From: Candidatus Eiseniibacteriota bacterium
GTDB taxonomy: Bacteria; Eisenbacteria; RBG-16-71-46
Assembly: GCA_016710095.1 (NCBI GenBank)
Contig: JADJLL010000009.1
Location: 1 to 64,000, forward strand
DNA: 64,000 nt
Reading direction: 5' to 3'
Shown here: in pieces, positions 30,282-38,687 of the stretch
Layout: every line of letters begins with the position of its first letter
Position numbering within the stretch: position 1 is the first letter of the stretch
Program-made: the position numbers and the translations under genes
The notes under the pieces: generated by a model
Told to the model about the DNA's origin: nothing
The model's input: the letters and a program-made list of their open reading frames with translations, nothing else
Database searches by the model: none

Positions 30282-30308
30282 GTATCGGCTCCGAGCGGGC
30301 GAACTTCA
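30282..30308 (-). promoter_or_regulatory. Sigma-28 promoter for the EAL-HDOD gene
   Basis: On the minus strand TGAAGTTC, eleven bases, GCCGATAC. Compared with TAAAGTTT-N11-GCCGATAA this is 6 of 8 in the -35 and 7 of 8 in the -10 with exact spacing, the best match of the window. It sits between the terminator of the upstream small gene and the ATG at 30231. Confidence 0.85.
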
Positions 30309-30313
30309 CCGCA

Positions 30314-30348
30314 CGAAAACGCCCCGCGGCCGTGAAGACCGCGGGGCG
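30314..30348 (-). terminator. Intrinsic terminator of the small coiled-coil gene
   Basis: On the minus strand CGCCCCGCGG and CCGCGGGGCG form a perfect 10-bp stem with a 9-base loop, followed by GTTTTCGT. It starts 27 bases after the stop of the 95-residue gene and ends only a few bases before the -35 of the next promoter, so it insulates the sigma-28 unit. Confidence 0.78.
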
Positions 30349-30374
30349 CCGGGGGAACTGCGGGAGACGAAGCG

Positions 30375-30662
30375 TCAGTTGAGGCCGGGACCCTCCGTCC
30401 GGAGCGTGCGGGTGCGCACGAGCGTGTCGCGCGCGTCCTCGGCCAGCGAGGCGAGGCGGCGGCAGGCGGTGTCCATCCGTTCGAACGCGAGCTCGAGACG
30501 TTCGAGTGCACGCGTGCTCTGGATCGAGTTCCGGGAGATGTCCTCGTGACGCTGGACGGTCTCGGTCGCGAGCGCTTCGAGCGCAGCACGTTCGTTTTCC
30601 GGCAGTTCGGCGATGCGGGCGCGGATCTCGTTCATGGTGCGTTCGAATTCGGGTCGGGTCAT
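30375..30662 (-). CDS. Small helical protein, function unknown
   Basis: 95 residues, MTRPEFERTMNEIRARIAEL onward, highly charged and predicted all-helical with coiled-coil spacing (ERAALEALATETVQRHEDIS, RALERLELAFERMDTACRRL). Start at 30662 is supported by an ideal AGGAGG site eight bases upstream; an upstream in-frame Met lacks one. It has its own terminator and stands alone between the cheR start and the EAL-HDOD promoter. No family is recognised. Location suggests a motility role, which is only inference. Confidence 0.7.
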   Translation of the reverse strand: MTRPEFERTMNEIRARIAELPENERAALEALATETVQRHEDISRNSIQSTRALERLELAFERMDTACRRLASLAEDARDTLVRTRTLRTEGPGLN

Positions 30663-30797
30663 GTGTTCCTCCTGTGACCACGAGTGTGCGGATCCGCCGG
30701 AGGCAGCGGCAAGCCGAATGTGCGCCAAAGTCCCAAATCCCGCGCGGCGCCCTCGCGGATTGCACGTTTTCGGGTGAGCCGGCTCGACGGGGGGCTC

Positions 30798-30824
30798 TCA
30801 AGACTCCGGCGCGGCGACCGAACC
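30798..30824 (+). promoter_or_regulatory. Possible sigma-28-type promoter before cheR
   Basis: TCAAGACT, eleven bases, ACCGAACC. The -35 equals that of the motA and cheY sites over TCAAG and the spacing is identical, but the -10 lacks the CGATA core (CCGAACC). It is about 80 bases before the cheR start. Weak on its own. Confidence 0.35.
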
Positions 30825-30906
30825 TTGCTGAGGCAGGCTCGTTTCCGGCCGCGCCGCCCGGCGCGAGAGGGTGCGAGCGTACTTCTTGAGCGGAGAGCGT
30901 GGTCGG

Positions 30907-31980
30907 ATGGCGGATCCCATTCCCAATCCCGGCTTGCCTGGCATTCCGGACGTCGTCGCCGCCGCGGGGATGCAAGCCCTCTCGGACGCCGAGTTCCGTG
31001 CCCTGCGCGACCTGATCTACGAGAAGTCCGGCATCACGCTGAGCGACTCGAAGAAGCAGCTCGTCACGTCGCGGCTCGCGCGCCGGCTGCGCGTGCACGG
31101 TCTTTCGTCGTATCGCGAGTACTACGAGTTCGTCACCCGCCGCGATCCGCAGGGCGAAGAACTGCGCGAGATGCTCAACGCGATCACGACGAACAAGACC
31201 GACTTCTTCCGCGAGAAGCATCACTTCGATTTCATGGTGTCCACGTTCTTCCCGCAGTGCATCGAGCGCGCGAAGACCACGGGAGATCGCCGCCTGCGCA
31301 TCTGGAGCGCGGGATGCTCGACGGGCGAGGAGCCGTACACGCTCGCGATGACGCTGCTGTCGGCGTTCCCGAACACCGGGCAGTGGTCGCTCGAGATCCT
31401 CGCGACCGACCTCGACACGCAGGTGCTCGAACGCGCCCAGGCCGGCATCTACCCGGAAGACACGATCGCCCCCGTCGCCGACGACCTGCAGCGCCGCTAC
31501 TTCAAGCGCGGCACCGGCGCGAACGCGGGCAAGGTCCGTGTCTCGGAAGCGCTGCGCCAGCTGATCACGTTCCGCCAGCTGAACTTCGTCGAACACCCGT
31601 GGTGGGTGAAGGGACCGTTCGACCTGATCCTGTGCCGCAACGTGATGATCTATTTCAACCAGGACACGCAGCGCACGATCGTCGAGAACTTCGCGCAGCG
31701 CCTGCGCCCGGAGGGCTACCTCTTCATCGGGCACTCCGAGACGCTCAGTGGACTGAACCACCTCTTCGAGCCGCTCCGCGGGACGATCTATCGTCGTCGT
31801 GCCACGGGGGAGTCCGAACAAAAGGTGACGCCTCAGGGCGCCGCCCCGGGCGGCGCCACCGGCGTCGCGCGCGACACCCGAGCGTCCGGCGCTCGCGCGG
31901 CCGGCCGCTTCGGCGCCACAGGGCGCCTTCCGGTCCGCCGCCCGCGCTCGAACGAGGCCGACACCCGCAGCCTTCCCCGC
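30907..31980 (+). CDS. cheR: Chemotaxis protein methyltransferase CheR (reads in frame into CheD)
   Basis: SAM-dependent methyltransferase acting on receptor Glu residues. N-terminal CheR helices (LSDAEFRALRDLIYEKSGIT), then NAITTNKTDFFREKHHFDFM, the SAM motif RIWSAGCSTGEEPYTLAMTL, ILATDLDTQVLERAQAGIYP, and LILCRNVMIYFNQDTQRTIV. The catalytic domain ends near GTIYRRR (about 31800). About 60 low-complexity residues follow and the same frame continues into CheD, so the sequence shows a CheR-CheD fusion. At the boundary GTGA (31981-31984) could be the usual stop/start overlap if one GC pair is missing from the linker. ATG 30907 is preferred over an upstream GTG because of GGAGAG before it. Confidence 0.9.
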
Positions 31981-32521
31981 GTGAACGTGATCATCGGGGG
32001 CGTACGCGCGAGTCGTGAGCCGATGGTGCTGCGCACCGTGCTCGGCTCCTGCGTCTGCGCGTGCATCTACGACCCGGTCGCGAAGGTCGGCGGCATCAAC
32101 CACTTCATGCTTCCCGACGGACTCGACGAGCGCTCGATGCCGACGCGCTTCGGCGTGAACGCGATGGAAGTGCTGATCAACGATCTGCTCAAGATCGGCG
32201 CCGATCGCCGGCGGCTCCAGGCCGAAGGCCTTCGGCGCGGCCCACGTGCTGTCCGACGTCGGCCTGAGTCCCGACGTGCCGCGCAAGAACGCGAAGTTCA
32301 TCAAGGAATTCCTCACCGCGGAAGGGATCCCGCTCGTGAGCTCGAGGCTCGGCGGCAGCGCTCCGGTCGAGGTCGTGTTCACGACCGACACCGCGCGCGC
32401 GCTCATTCGTGCCCTGGGTGACGCGGTGGCGCGTGATCTCGCCCGCGAGGAAAAGAGCCACGACCTGGAAATCAAGAAGCAACTGGTGCTGCCGCAACAG
32501 AGCTCGGTGGAGCTCTTCTAG
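31981..32521 (+). CDS. cheD: Chemoreceptor glutamine deamidase CheD, one frame slip
   Basis: Deamidates receptor Gln to Glu. Candidate start GTG 31981, then VNVIIGGVRASREP, the catalytic Cys in TVLGSCVCACIYDP and His in GGINHFMLPDG. The frame slips at about 32227 (CAGGCCGAAGGCC); in the next frame it continues FGAAHVLSDVGLSPDVPRKN, FIKEFLTAEGIPLVSSRLGG and ends SSVELF. With one dinucleotide restored the protein has normal length (about 180). As deposited the N-terminal part is fused to CheR. cheB starts eight bases after the stop. Confidence 0.85.
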
Positions 32522-32529
32522 GAGAAGCC

Positions 32530-33594
32530 ATGCCGAAGACCCGTGTACTCATCGTCGACGATTCCGCCATCATGCGGCAGCTGCTGACGGAGATCATTTC
32601 CCACGATCCGACTCTCGAAGTCGTGGGCTCCGCGTCCGACCCGTTCGTGGCGCGCGACAAGATCAAGGCGCTCAATCCCGACGTCCTCACGCTCGACGTC
32701 GAAATGCCGCGCATGGACGGGCTCACCTTCCTCGAGAAGCTGATGCGCTCGCACCCCATGCCCGTGCTCATGGTCTCGTCGCTCACCGAGCAGGGCGCCG
32801 CCACGACGCTCCGCGCCATGGAACTCGGCGCCGTCGACTTCGTCACGAAGCCGAAGCTCGACGTGCGCACCGGCACGCTCGACCTCGCGGACGAGATCGT
32901 CGAGAAGGTGAAGGCGGCCGCGCGCGCCCGCATCCGCACGCGCCGGGCTCCGGACGGCTCGCCGAAGCCGGCGGCCCCGATGGCGCACGCGCCCGCGGGG
33001 GCGTTGCTCAAGAGCACGCACAAGGTGATCGCGATCGGCGCGTCCACCGGAGGCACCGAGGCGCTGCGTGAGTTCCTCATGCCGCTGCCGCCCGACACGC
33101 CCGGCATCGTGATCGTCCAGCACATGCCCGCGAACTTCACGAAGTCCTTCGCCGAGCGCCTCGACGCGCAGTGCCAGATGCGCGTGAAGGAAGCCGTCGA
33201 CGGCGACCGCATTCTTCCGGGCCACGTGCTGATCGCGCCCGGCAACTTCCACATGGGCGTGCAGCGCAGCGGCGCGACCTACTCCGTGCGCGTGTTCAGC
33301 GCGGACCCGGTCAACCGTCACCGCCCGTCCGTGGACGTGCTCTTCGACTCGTGCGCGCAGACGATCGGCGCGAACGCGCTCGGCGTGATCCTCACGGGCA
33401 TGGGCAACGACGGCGCGAAGGGCATGCTCAACATGCGCCGCGCCGGCGCCCACACGTTCGCGCAGGACGAAGCGACGTGCGTCGTGTTCGGCATGCCGCG
33501 CGAAGCGATCCTGGCGGGCGGCGCCGAGCACACCCTGCCGCTGCAGGACATGCCCCAGGCGGTGCTCCGCACGCTGGCGGACGGGGAGCGCTGA
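32530..33594 (+). CDS. cheB: Chemotaxis methylesterase/response regulator CheB
   Basis: Removes receptor methyl groups when phosphorylated by CheA. Receiver domain with Asp10-Asp11 and phospho-Asp56 (VLTLDVEMPRMDG), Lys in FVTKPKLD. A Pro/Ala linker leads to the esterase domain with the catalytic Ser in IGASTGGTEAL, His in IVQHMPANFT and Asp in LTGMGNDGAKGM. 354 residues, intact frame. It ends the cheR-D-B set before the cheY promoter. Confidence 0.95.
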   Translation: MPKTRVLIVDDSAIMRQLLTEIISHDPTLEVVGSASDPFVARDKIKALNPDVLTLDVEMPRMDGLTFLEKLMRSHPMPVLMVSSLTEQGAATTLRAMELGAVDFVTKPKLDVRTGTLDLADEIVEKVKAAARARIRTRRAPDGSPKPAAPMAHAPAGALLKSTHKVIAIGASTGGTEALREFLMPLPPDTPGIVIVQHMPANFTKSFAERLDAQCQMRVKEAVDGDRILPGHVLIAPGNFHMGVQRSGATYSVRVFSADPVNRHRPSVDVLFDSCAQTIGANALGVILTGMGNDGAKGMLNMRRAGAHTFAQDEATCVVFGMPREAILAGGAEHTLPLQDMPQAVLRTLADGER

Positions 33595-33643
33595 TGCCGA
33601 CTCGCTTTCACCCCGGTTCCCATGGCGGCCTCGCCGCCGGCTC

Positions 33644-33670
33644 TCAAGGATTATCGATTCCCTTCGATAC
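33644..33670 (+). promoter_or_regulatory. Sigma-28-type promoter before cheY
   Basis: TCAAGGAT, eleven bases, TTCGATAC, in the same layout as the motA (TCAAG, TCCGATAC) and EAL-HDOD (TGAAG, GCCGATAC) sites. It lies in the 169-base gap between cheB and cheY, in a locally AT-richer patch, about 85 bases before the start. The inverted repeat TATCGA-TTCCCT-TCGATA overlaps the -10. It likely drives cheY through cheW and possibly the MCPs. Confidence 0.68.
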
Positions 33671-33763
33671 TGCGGGCAGGAAGCTCGCGTTCCCGGGCAG
33701 GCCGGAACGCGTGACGTGGCCCGCCGAAGCAGGCCCAACGGCTCCGCATTGTGAGGTTGTCCC

Positions 33764-34132
33764 GTGAGCAAGACCGCACTGGTAGTCGACGATTCCGCGA
33801 CGATGCGGGAGATGGTGTCGTACACGCTGAAGCAGGCGGGCTTCGAGCCGCTGACCGGTGGCAACGGTCAGGAAGCGCTCGACAAGCTCACCGGTCAGGC
33901 CGTGGACCTCATCATCACCGACCTGAACATGCCGGTGATGGACGGGCTCTCGTTCATCAAGGCGGTCCGCGCGCGCGACGAGTACAAGTTCGTGCCCATC
34001 CTGATGCTGACGACCGAATCCCAGGCCGACATGAAGGCCCAGGGCAAGGCGGCGGGCGCCACGGGCTGGCTCGTGAAGCCGTTCAATCCCGAAATGCTTC
34101 TCCAGGTGATCGGAAAGGTCGTTCCGAAGTGA
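33764..34132 (+). CDS. cheY: Chemotaxis response regulator CheY
   Basis: Single receiver domain, 122 residues, that carries the signal from CheA to FliM. Catalytic set complete: Asp9, Asp10, phospho-Asp53 (LIITDLNMPVMDG), Thr83/84 and Lys105 (LVKPFNPE). GTG start. It heads the cheY-cheZ-like-REC/CheX-STAS-cheA-cheW run. Confidence 0.95.
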   Translation: MSKTALVVDDSATMREMVSYTLKQAGFEPLTGGNGQEALDKLTGQAVDLIITDLNMPVMDGLSFIKAVRARDEYKFVPILMLTTESQADMKAQGKAAGATGWLVKPFNPEMLLQVIGKVVPK

Positions 34133-34192
34133 CGACCGGCCGGCTCGCGCCGGCATGCCGAACCTTCCCCCGACCTTTCGCCACCTTCTCGA

Positions 34193-34816
34193 ATGGATAT
34201 GACCATGTCGGATAATCCGGTGAGCCCGTCCCACGAAGCGGCGGATGCCGCTCAGGTGGAAGCCATCGCGAAGTACCTCGAGTCGTCCCGCGACATGATC
34301 GAGCGCCTTCAGGCCCTGCGTGAAGGCGTGCACGACACGCTGAACGAGCAGTTCCAGATCGTCGCGATGGACCTCGAGCAGCTGCGCGGACTTCTCGGTG
34401 ACGCCGCGAGCAAGCTCTCGACGACGTTCCGCGTGATCACGACCGGAACGAGCGAGATGCAGACCGCGCTCGACGAGGCGATGACCTCGCACGAGACCGA
34501 TCCGTTGATCCGGATCCGCGAGATCACGTCGAACATGACGTCGACGACCGGCAGCACGATCCAGAGTCTCCAGTTCGAGGACATGGCCTCGCAGCTCCTG
34601 GCGCACGTGAACCGCCGGTTGAGCGCGCTCCAGCAGTTCTCGAAGGAGATGTCGATCCTGAACGCCGGCTCGAACCATTTGCCGCCCTTCTTGACCCAGG
34701 AAGAGCTCGACGCCGCCTTCGCGAGTCTCGCGCGGCATCGCGACCTCCTGCAGAACGACGTTCGCAAGGCGGTACAGCAGCAGTCGCTGGACAGCGGCGA
34801 CATCGAACTGTTCTGA
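34193..34816 (+). CDS. cheZ: CheZ-like CheY-P phosphatase
   Basis: 207 residues, mainly helical with a long hairpin as in CheZ. The catalytic pattern D-x3-Q of the CheZ family (QDxTGQ type) appears as LQFEDMASQLLAHVNRRL, Asp130 and Gln134. The C-terminus is a Ser/Asp-rich linker ending GDIELF, similar in kind to the CheY-binding tail of CheZ. Sequence outside the motif is divergent, so this is a remote CheZ homologue. Three ATG codons lie close together (34193, 34199, 34205); none has a clear ribosome site. Confidence 0.75.
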   Translation: MDMTMSDNPVSPSHEAADAAQVEAIAKYLESSRDMIERLQALREGVHDTLNEQFQIVAMDLEQLRGLLGDAASKLSTTFRVITTGTSEMQTALDEAMTSHETDPLIRIREITSNMTSTTGSTIQSLQFEDMASQLLAHVNRRLSALQQFSKEMSILNAGSNHLPPFLTQEELDAAFASLARHRDLLQNDVRKAVQQQSLDSGDIELF

Positions 34817-34847
34817 GCATCCGCTCGCACCCACGCAGGCCGGGGCC

Positions 34848-36249
34848 ATGAAAGCACTCGTCGTCGATCCCGATCGGTCCGCGCGGGCCGTGGTCAAGCG
34901 CCTGCTGAGCCACGTCAACGTCGACGTGCTCGAGGCGGACAACGGCCTGATCGCGCTCAACGCTCTCGAGCAGACCGATCCGGATTTCGTGGTGATCGAG
35001 ATCGACATGCCGATCCTGACCGGCCCGGACTGCCTCGCGGCGATCCGGCAGTCTCCGGTCCGGCCGGACATTCCCGTGATCGTGATCTCGGCCTCGGGCA
35101 CGCGCGAGAACGTCCACCGCATGGTCGCGCTGGGCGTCGCCGACTTCCTGCTCAAGCCGATCAATCCCGTCGAGGTGCTGCCCCGGATCAAGAACCTCCT
35201 GATCCGTGTGTCGCAGTGGCGGCAGCGGCAGTCGAGCCGCTCGATCAACAGCCTGCTCATCGTCGACAACGATCCGAACTTCATGGCGTTCGCGAAGCCG
35301 CTGCTCGATTCGACCTTCGAGATCCTCGAGGCCGGCTCGAGCACCGGCGCGGCCATCACGTACCGCGACGCGTCGCCGAAGCCCACGGTCGTCTGCCTCG
35401 CCGAAGGCCTGCCGCTGATGAACGAGGACCTGCTCGTGGACGTCATCCGCAAGATGGCGATCGAATCGGGCAGCAACCCGCCGCAGTTCTTCCTGCTCGC
35501 GAAGACCGCCGAGGTGCAGGCCGACAAGGCCGCGCGCTACGGCGGCGTCGTGCGCAAGAGCTTCATCCCGCAGACGTTCGTCGACGAGTTCCGCCGCATC
35601 GTGCTGCGCGAGCAGAGCCCCTACGAGCGCCTGCGTCACATCGTGCGCGAAGGACTGCGCTCGGAACTGGTGACCGCGACGCAGCAGACGATCGGCGTGA
35701 TGATCGGCAGCGAAATCGACGAGCTGGGCGAAGTCGACGGCGCCGAGTGCCCGACCGGCGTGTTCGCGGAACTCGCCCAGGTCGACACGGCGTCGGGCGT
35801 GAGCCTGCGCACGATCATCATGAGCGGGCCGGAGCGAGGTCGAGCGCATGGCCAGCCAGATCGTGCGGCGCCCGATCACGTTCGAAGAAGGCGCCAACGA
35901 GGTCGTCGGCGAACTCGCGAACACGATCGCCGGCCGCATGCGCGCATGCCTCATGTCGCGCGGCTTCGATCTCAAGATGGGCCTGCCCGAGATCCGCACG
36001 CTGGCGGAAGGGGAGTCCGCGGAGACGGGCTTCGACCTCGCCGCGAGTTTCCGGTGCTCGAGCGGCGAACTGTTCCAGGTCGCGCTGCACGTGAAGCAGA
36101 CGTCGCTGGGGCTCGGCATGGTGGGCGGCGGCATGGAGCCGCGCCCCGAGGGCGAGACGCCGGCGGCGGAAGCGCCCGCGGCAGCCGCCGCCGCTCCCGC
36201 GGCCGCGGAAGCGCAGGCGCAGCAGTCCGTGGACGACGTGCTGTTCTGA
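34848..36249 (+). CDS. Tandem receiver plus CheX phosphatase domain protein, one frame slip
   Basis: About 467 residues after repair. Receiver 1 (1-120) has Asp8/Asp10-like acids and Lys in FLLKPINP, but the phospho-acceptor position in VVIEIDMPILTG is Glu51, a natural phosphomimic. Receiver 2 (about 130-250; LLIVDNDPNFMAFAKPLL) lacks an acceptor Asp. The C-terminal domain (about 260-420) is CheX/CheC-like with the catalytic ExxN pattern in FEEGANEVVGELANTIAG. An Ala/Pro-rich tail ends SVDDVLF. The slip at about 35837 (GGAGCGAGGTC) is repaired by one GC pair to give GPEREVERMASQIV. It probably dephosphorylates CheY-P or another receiver. Confidence 0.82.
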
Positions 36250-36282
36250 CGCGGACCGTCCGTCCGCGGGAAGGAGAGGCAA

Positions 36283-36653
36283 ATGGCGGAAATCACGAGG
36301 GAGCCCATCCGCGCCGAAGCCGCGGGCGAGATGCGGATCCTGCATCTGGAAGGCCAGGTCACGGTCTCGAGCGCGCGCCGGCTGCTCGAAGTCGCGAACC
36401 GGCTCGGCAAGGAAGGCCGGGAGGTCGCGGTGCGATGCGAGCACCTGACCCATCTCGACTGCGCCGGCGTTCAAGTTCTTCTTGCGCTGAACGAAACTCT
36501 CAAGGGACAGGCGCGGACCTGGCGCTGCAGAACATCCCGGAATCCGTGCAGCAGACCCTGCGCGTCGCGGGACTCGCGACGCGTGGTGCCGTGCCGGGAA
36601 GGCGGCCGGTTCCGGCCGGGCTTTCCGTCCCGGGTCAGGTGGGGTGGCCGTCC
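36283..36653 (+). CDS. STAS-domain protein before cheA, one frame slip, end uncertain
   Basis: STAS fold typical of small proteins next to cheA: EMRILHLEGQVTVSSARRLL, VAVRCEHLTHLDCAGVQVLL, ALNETLKGQ, then after a slip at about 36510 ADLALQNIPESVQQTLRVAG. The conserved Asp-Ser/Cys turn is DCAGVQ. After the slip no stop occurs before the cheA ATG and the frame equals that of CheA, so the sequence shows a STAS-CheA fusion with a linker of about 25 residues; a second indel could hide a stop. A GGAAGGAGAGG site precedes ATG 36283. Role unknown; STAS proteins often act as binding switches. Confidence 0.7.
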
Positions 36654-38687
36654 ATGCAGATTGACCTGAAAAAATTCCAGGAGACCTTCTTCGAGGAGGC
36701 CGCGGAGCATCTCTCGACCATGGAGTCGGGACTGCTTCATCTCGAGGAAAGTGGCTCCGACAACGAGTTCCTGAACACGATCTTCCGCGCCGCGCACTCG
36801 ATCAAGGGCGCCGCCGGGAGCTTCGACTTCAAGGAAATCGTGCGGCTGACGCACGTGATGGAGAACGTGCTCGACAAGCTGCGCTCGAACCTCCTCACGC
36901 CGACCGCCGACCTCACGCAGATCCTGCTTCGCGCGTCCGACCGGTTGCGCGAGGTCGTGGATGCGACGCGCCGTGGTGAGGCGTCCAGCGTCCCGATCGA
37001 CGACATCCTTCCCGAGCTCGAGGCCGTGCTCGGCGGTGGCCGTCCGTCGGAGGCCGCGGTCGCCGCGGCCGTCTCGCTGTCCGGGGATCCGCGCGGCGAA
37101 GTCGTCTACTCGGTCGTCTTCGAGCCCGAGCTCGAGTTCTTCCGTCAGGGCCAGGACCTGTTCCTGCTGCTGCGCGAACTCGGCGAGCTCGGCGAGATCC
37201 TCTCGTCCGAGTGCCAGCGTTCGCGCATGCCCGCGCTCGAGGAACTGGATCCCGAACTCTGCTACCTCGGCTGGAAGGTGCGCGTGCGTACCGCGCGCGC
37301 CGCTCACGAGCTGCGCGACGTGTTCATGTTCGTCGAGGGCGCGTGCCGCCTCGACGTCACGGCGGAGGCGCTCGCCGCCGCGGATGCCGCGGCGATCGCG
37401 GGACCGGTGGCCGCGCGCGCCGAGCGCCGTGTCGCGGTCGACCGCCGCAGCGAGTCGACCTCGATCCGCGTGCCGACCGAAAAGGTCGACGGACTGATCA
37501 ACCTCGTCGGCGAGCTGGTGATCTCGCAGGCCATGGTGAACCAGGCCGTCGCGTCGCTCTCGATGACGCCGGAGCTCGAGGAAGCGCTCATGGTCGTGCA
37601 GCGCAGCACGCGCGAGCTGCAGGAACAGGTCATGGCCATCCGCATGCTGCCGATCGGAACGGTCTTCAACCGGTTCCCGCGCCTCGTGCACGACCTCACG
37701 ATGAAGCTCGGCAAGCGCGCGCGCCTCGAGATCGAGGGCGCGGAGACCGAACTCGACAAGAGCGTGATCGAGCAGCTCGGAGATCCGCTCACGCACCTGA
37801 TCCGCAACTCGATCGACCACGGCATCGAGGATCCCGAGCAGCGGGCCCTCGCCGGCAAGCCCGAGGAAGGCGTCATCACGCTGCGCGCCTACCACGAGGG
37901 CGGCACGGTCGTGATCGAGGTCGCGGACGACGGCAAGGGGCTCGACCGCGAGCGCATCCGCGCGAAGGCCGTGTCCCAGGGCCTGATTCGCGAAGACCAG
38001 ACGATGACGGACGAGGAAGTGAACGCGCTCATCTTCGCGGCCGGGTTCTCGACCGCCGCGGTGGTGAGCGACGTCTCGGGCCGCGGCGTCGGCATGGACG
38101 TGGTCAAGCGCAACGTGGAATCGCTGAACGGCGCGATCTCGGTGCACAGCACGCAGGGCAAGGGCAGCCGCATCCGCATCCGCCTGCCGCTCACGCTCGC
38201 GATCCTCGACGGTCTCTCGGTCCAGCTCGGCCGCGACGTCTTCATCGTGCCGCTGCTGTCGATCCGCCAGTCCGTGCGTCCGGAGCCCTCCGACATCAAG
38301 ACGGTGCTCGGCGGCCGCGGAGAACTGTTCGTGCTGCGCGGCGAACAACTGCCGCTCGTCCGGCTGTCGCGACTCTTCGGTGTCGCCGGCGCCTGCGAGG
38401 ACCCGCAGCAGGGCATCGTGGTCGTCACCGAGAACGACGGCCATCGCTTCGGCGTGCTCGTCGACGACGTGCTCGGCCAGTTGCAGGTCGTGGTGAAGAG
38501 CATCGAGAAGAACTACCGCAAAGTGGAAGCAGTGATGGGGGCCACCATCCTCGGAGATGGCCGGGTGGCTTTCATCGTCGACGTCGCGGAACTGCATCGC
38601 ATCGCGACGCGGCGAAAAGCACCCGACGAGGATGGACGGTCCGCAGACGGCGGCGCCGCCGCACCCGTACAGGAGGAAGTGGCATGA
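36654..38687 (+). CDS. cheA: Chemotaxis histidine kinase CheA
   Basis: 677 residues from ATG 36654. P1 with phospho-His48 in RAAHSIKGAAGSF; a middle domain (about 145-250) of the YSVVFEPELEFFRQGQDLFL type found in many CheA proteins in place of classic P2; dimerisation P3 (VDGLINLVGELVISQAMVNQ); kinase P4 with HLIRNSIDHGIEDPEQR and VADDGKGLDRERI, FSTAAVVSDVSGRGVGMDVV; CheW-like P5 (LSVQLGRDVFIVPLLSIRQS). Complete and unbroken. Its stop overlaps cheW as ATGA. Confidence 0.96.
   Translation: MQIDLKKFQETFFEEAAEHLSTMESGLLHLEESGSDNEFLNTIFRAAHSIKGAAGSFDFKEIVRLTHVMENVLDKLRSNLLTPTADLTQILLRASDRLREVVDATRRGEASSVPIDDILPELEAVLGGGRPSEAAVAAAVSLSGDPRGEVVYSVVFEPELEFFRQGQDLFLLLRELGELGEILSSECQRSRMPALEELDPELCYLGWKVRVRTARAAHELRDVFMFVEGACRLDVTAEALAAADAAAIAGPVAARAERRVAVDRRSESTSIRVPTEKVDGLINLVGELVISQAMVNQAVASLSMTPELEEALMVVQRSTRELQEQVMAIRMLPIGTVFNRFPRLVHDLTMKLGKRARLEIEGAETELDKSVIEQLGDPLTHLIRNSIDHGIEDPEQRALAGKPEEGVITLRAYHEGGTVVIEVADDGKGLDRERIRAKAVSQGLIREDQTMTDEEVNALIFAAGFSTAAVVSDVSGRGVGMDVVKRNVESLNGAISVHSTQGKGSRIRIRLPLTLAILDGLSVQLGRDVFIVPLLSIRQSVRPEPSDIKTVLGGRGELFVLRGEQLPLVRLSRLFGVAGACEDPQQGIVVVTENDGHRFGVLVDDVLGQLQVVVKSIEKNYRKVEAVMGATILGDGRVAFIVDVAELHRIATRRKAPDEDGRSADGGAAAPVQEEVA

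Noticed and set aside
30809..30836. CTTGCT before cheR as a sigma-54 -12 element
   Set aside because: The nearest GG is at the wrong spacing (N12 instead of N10).
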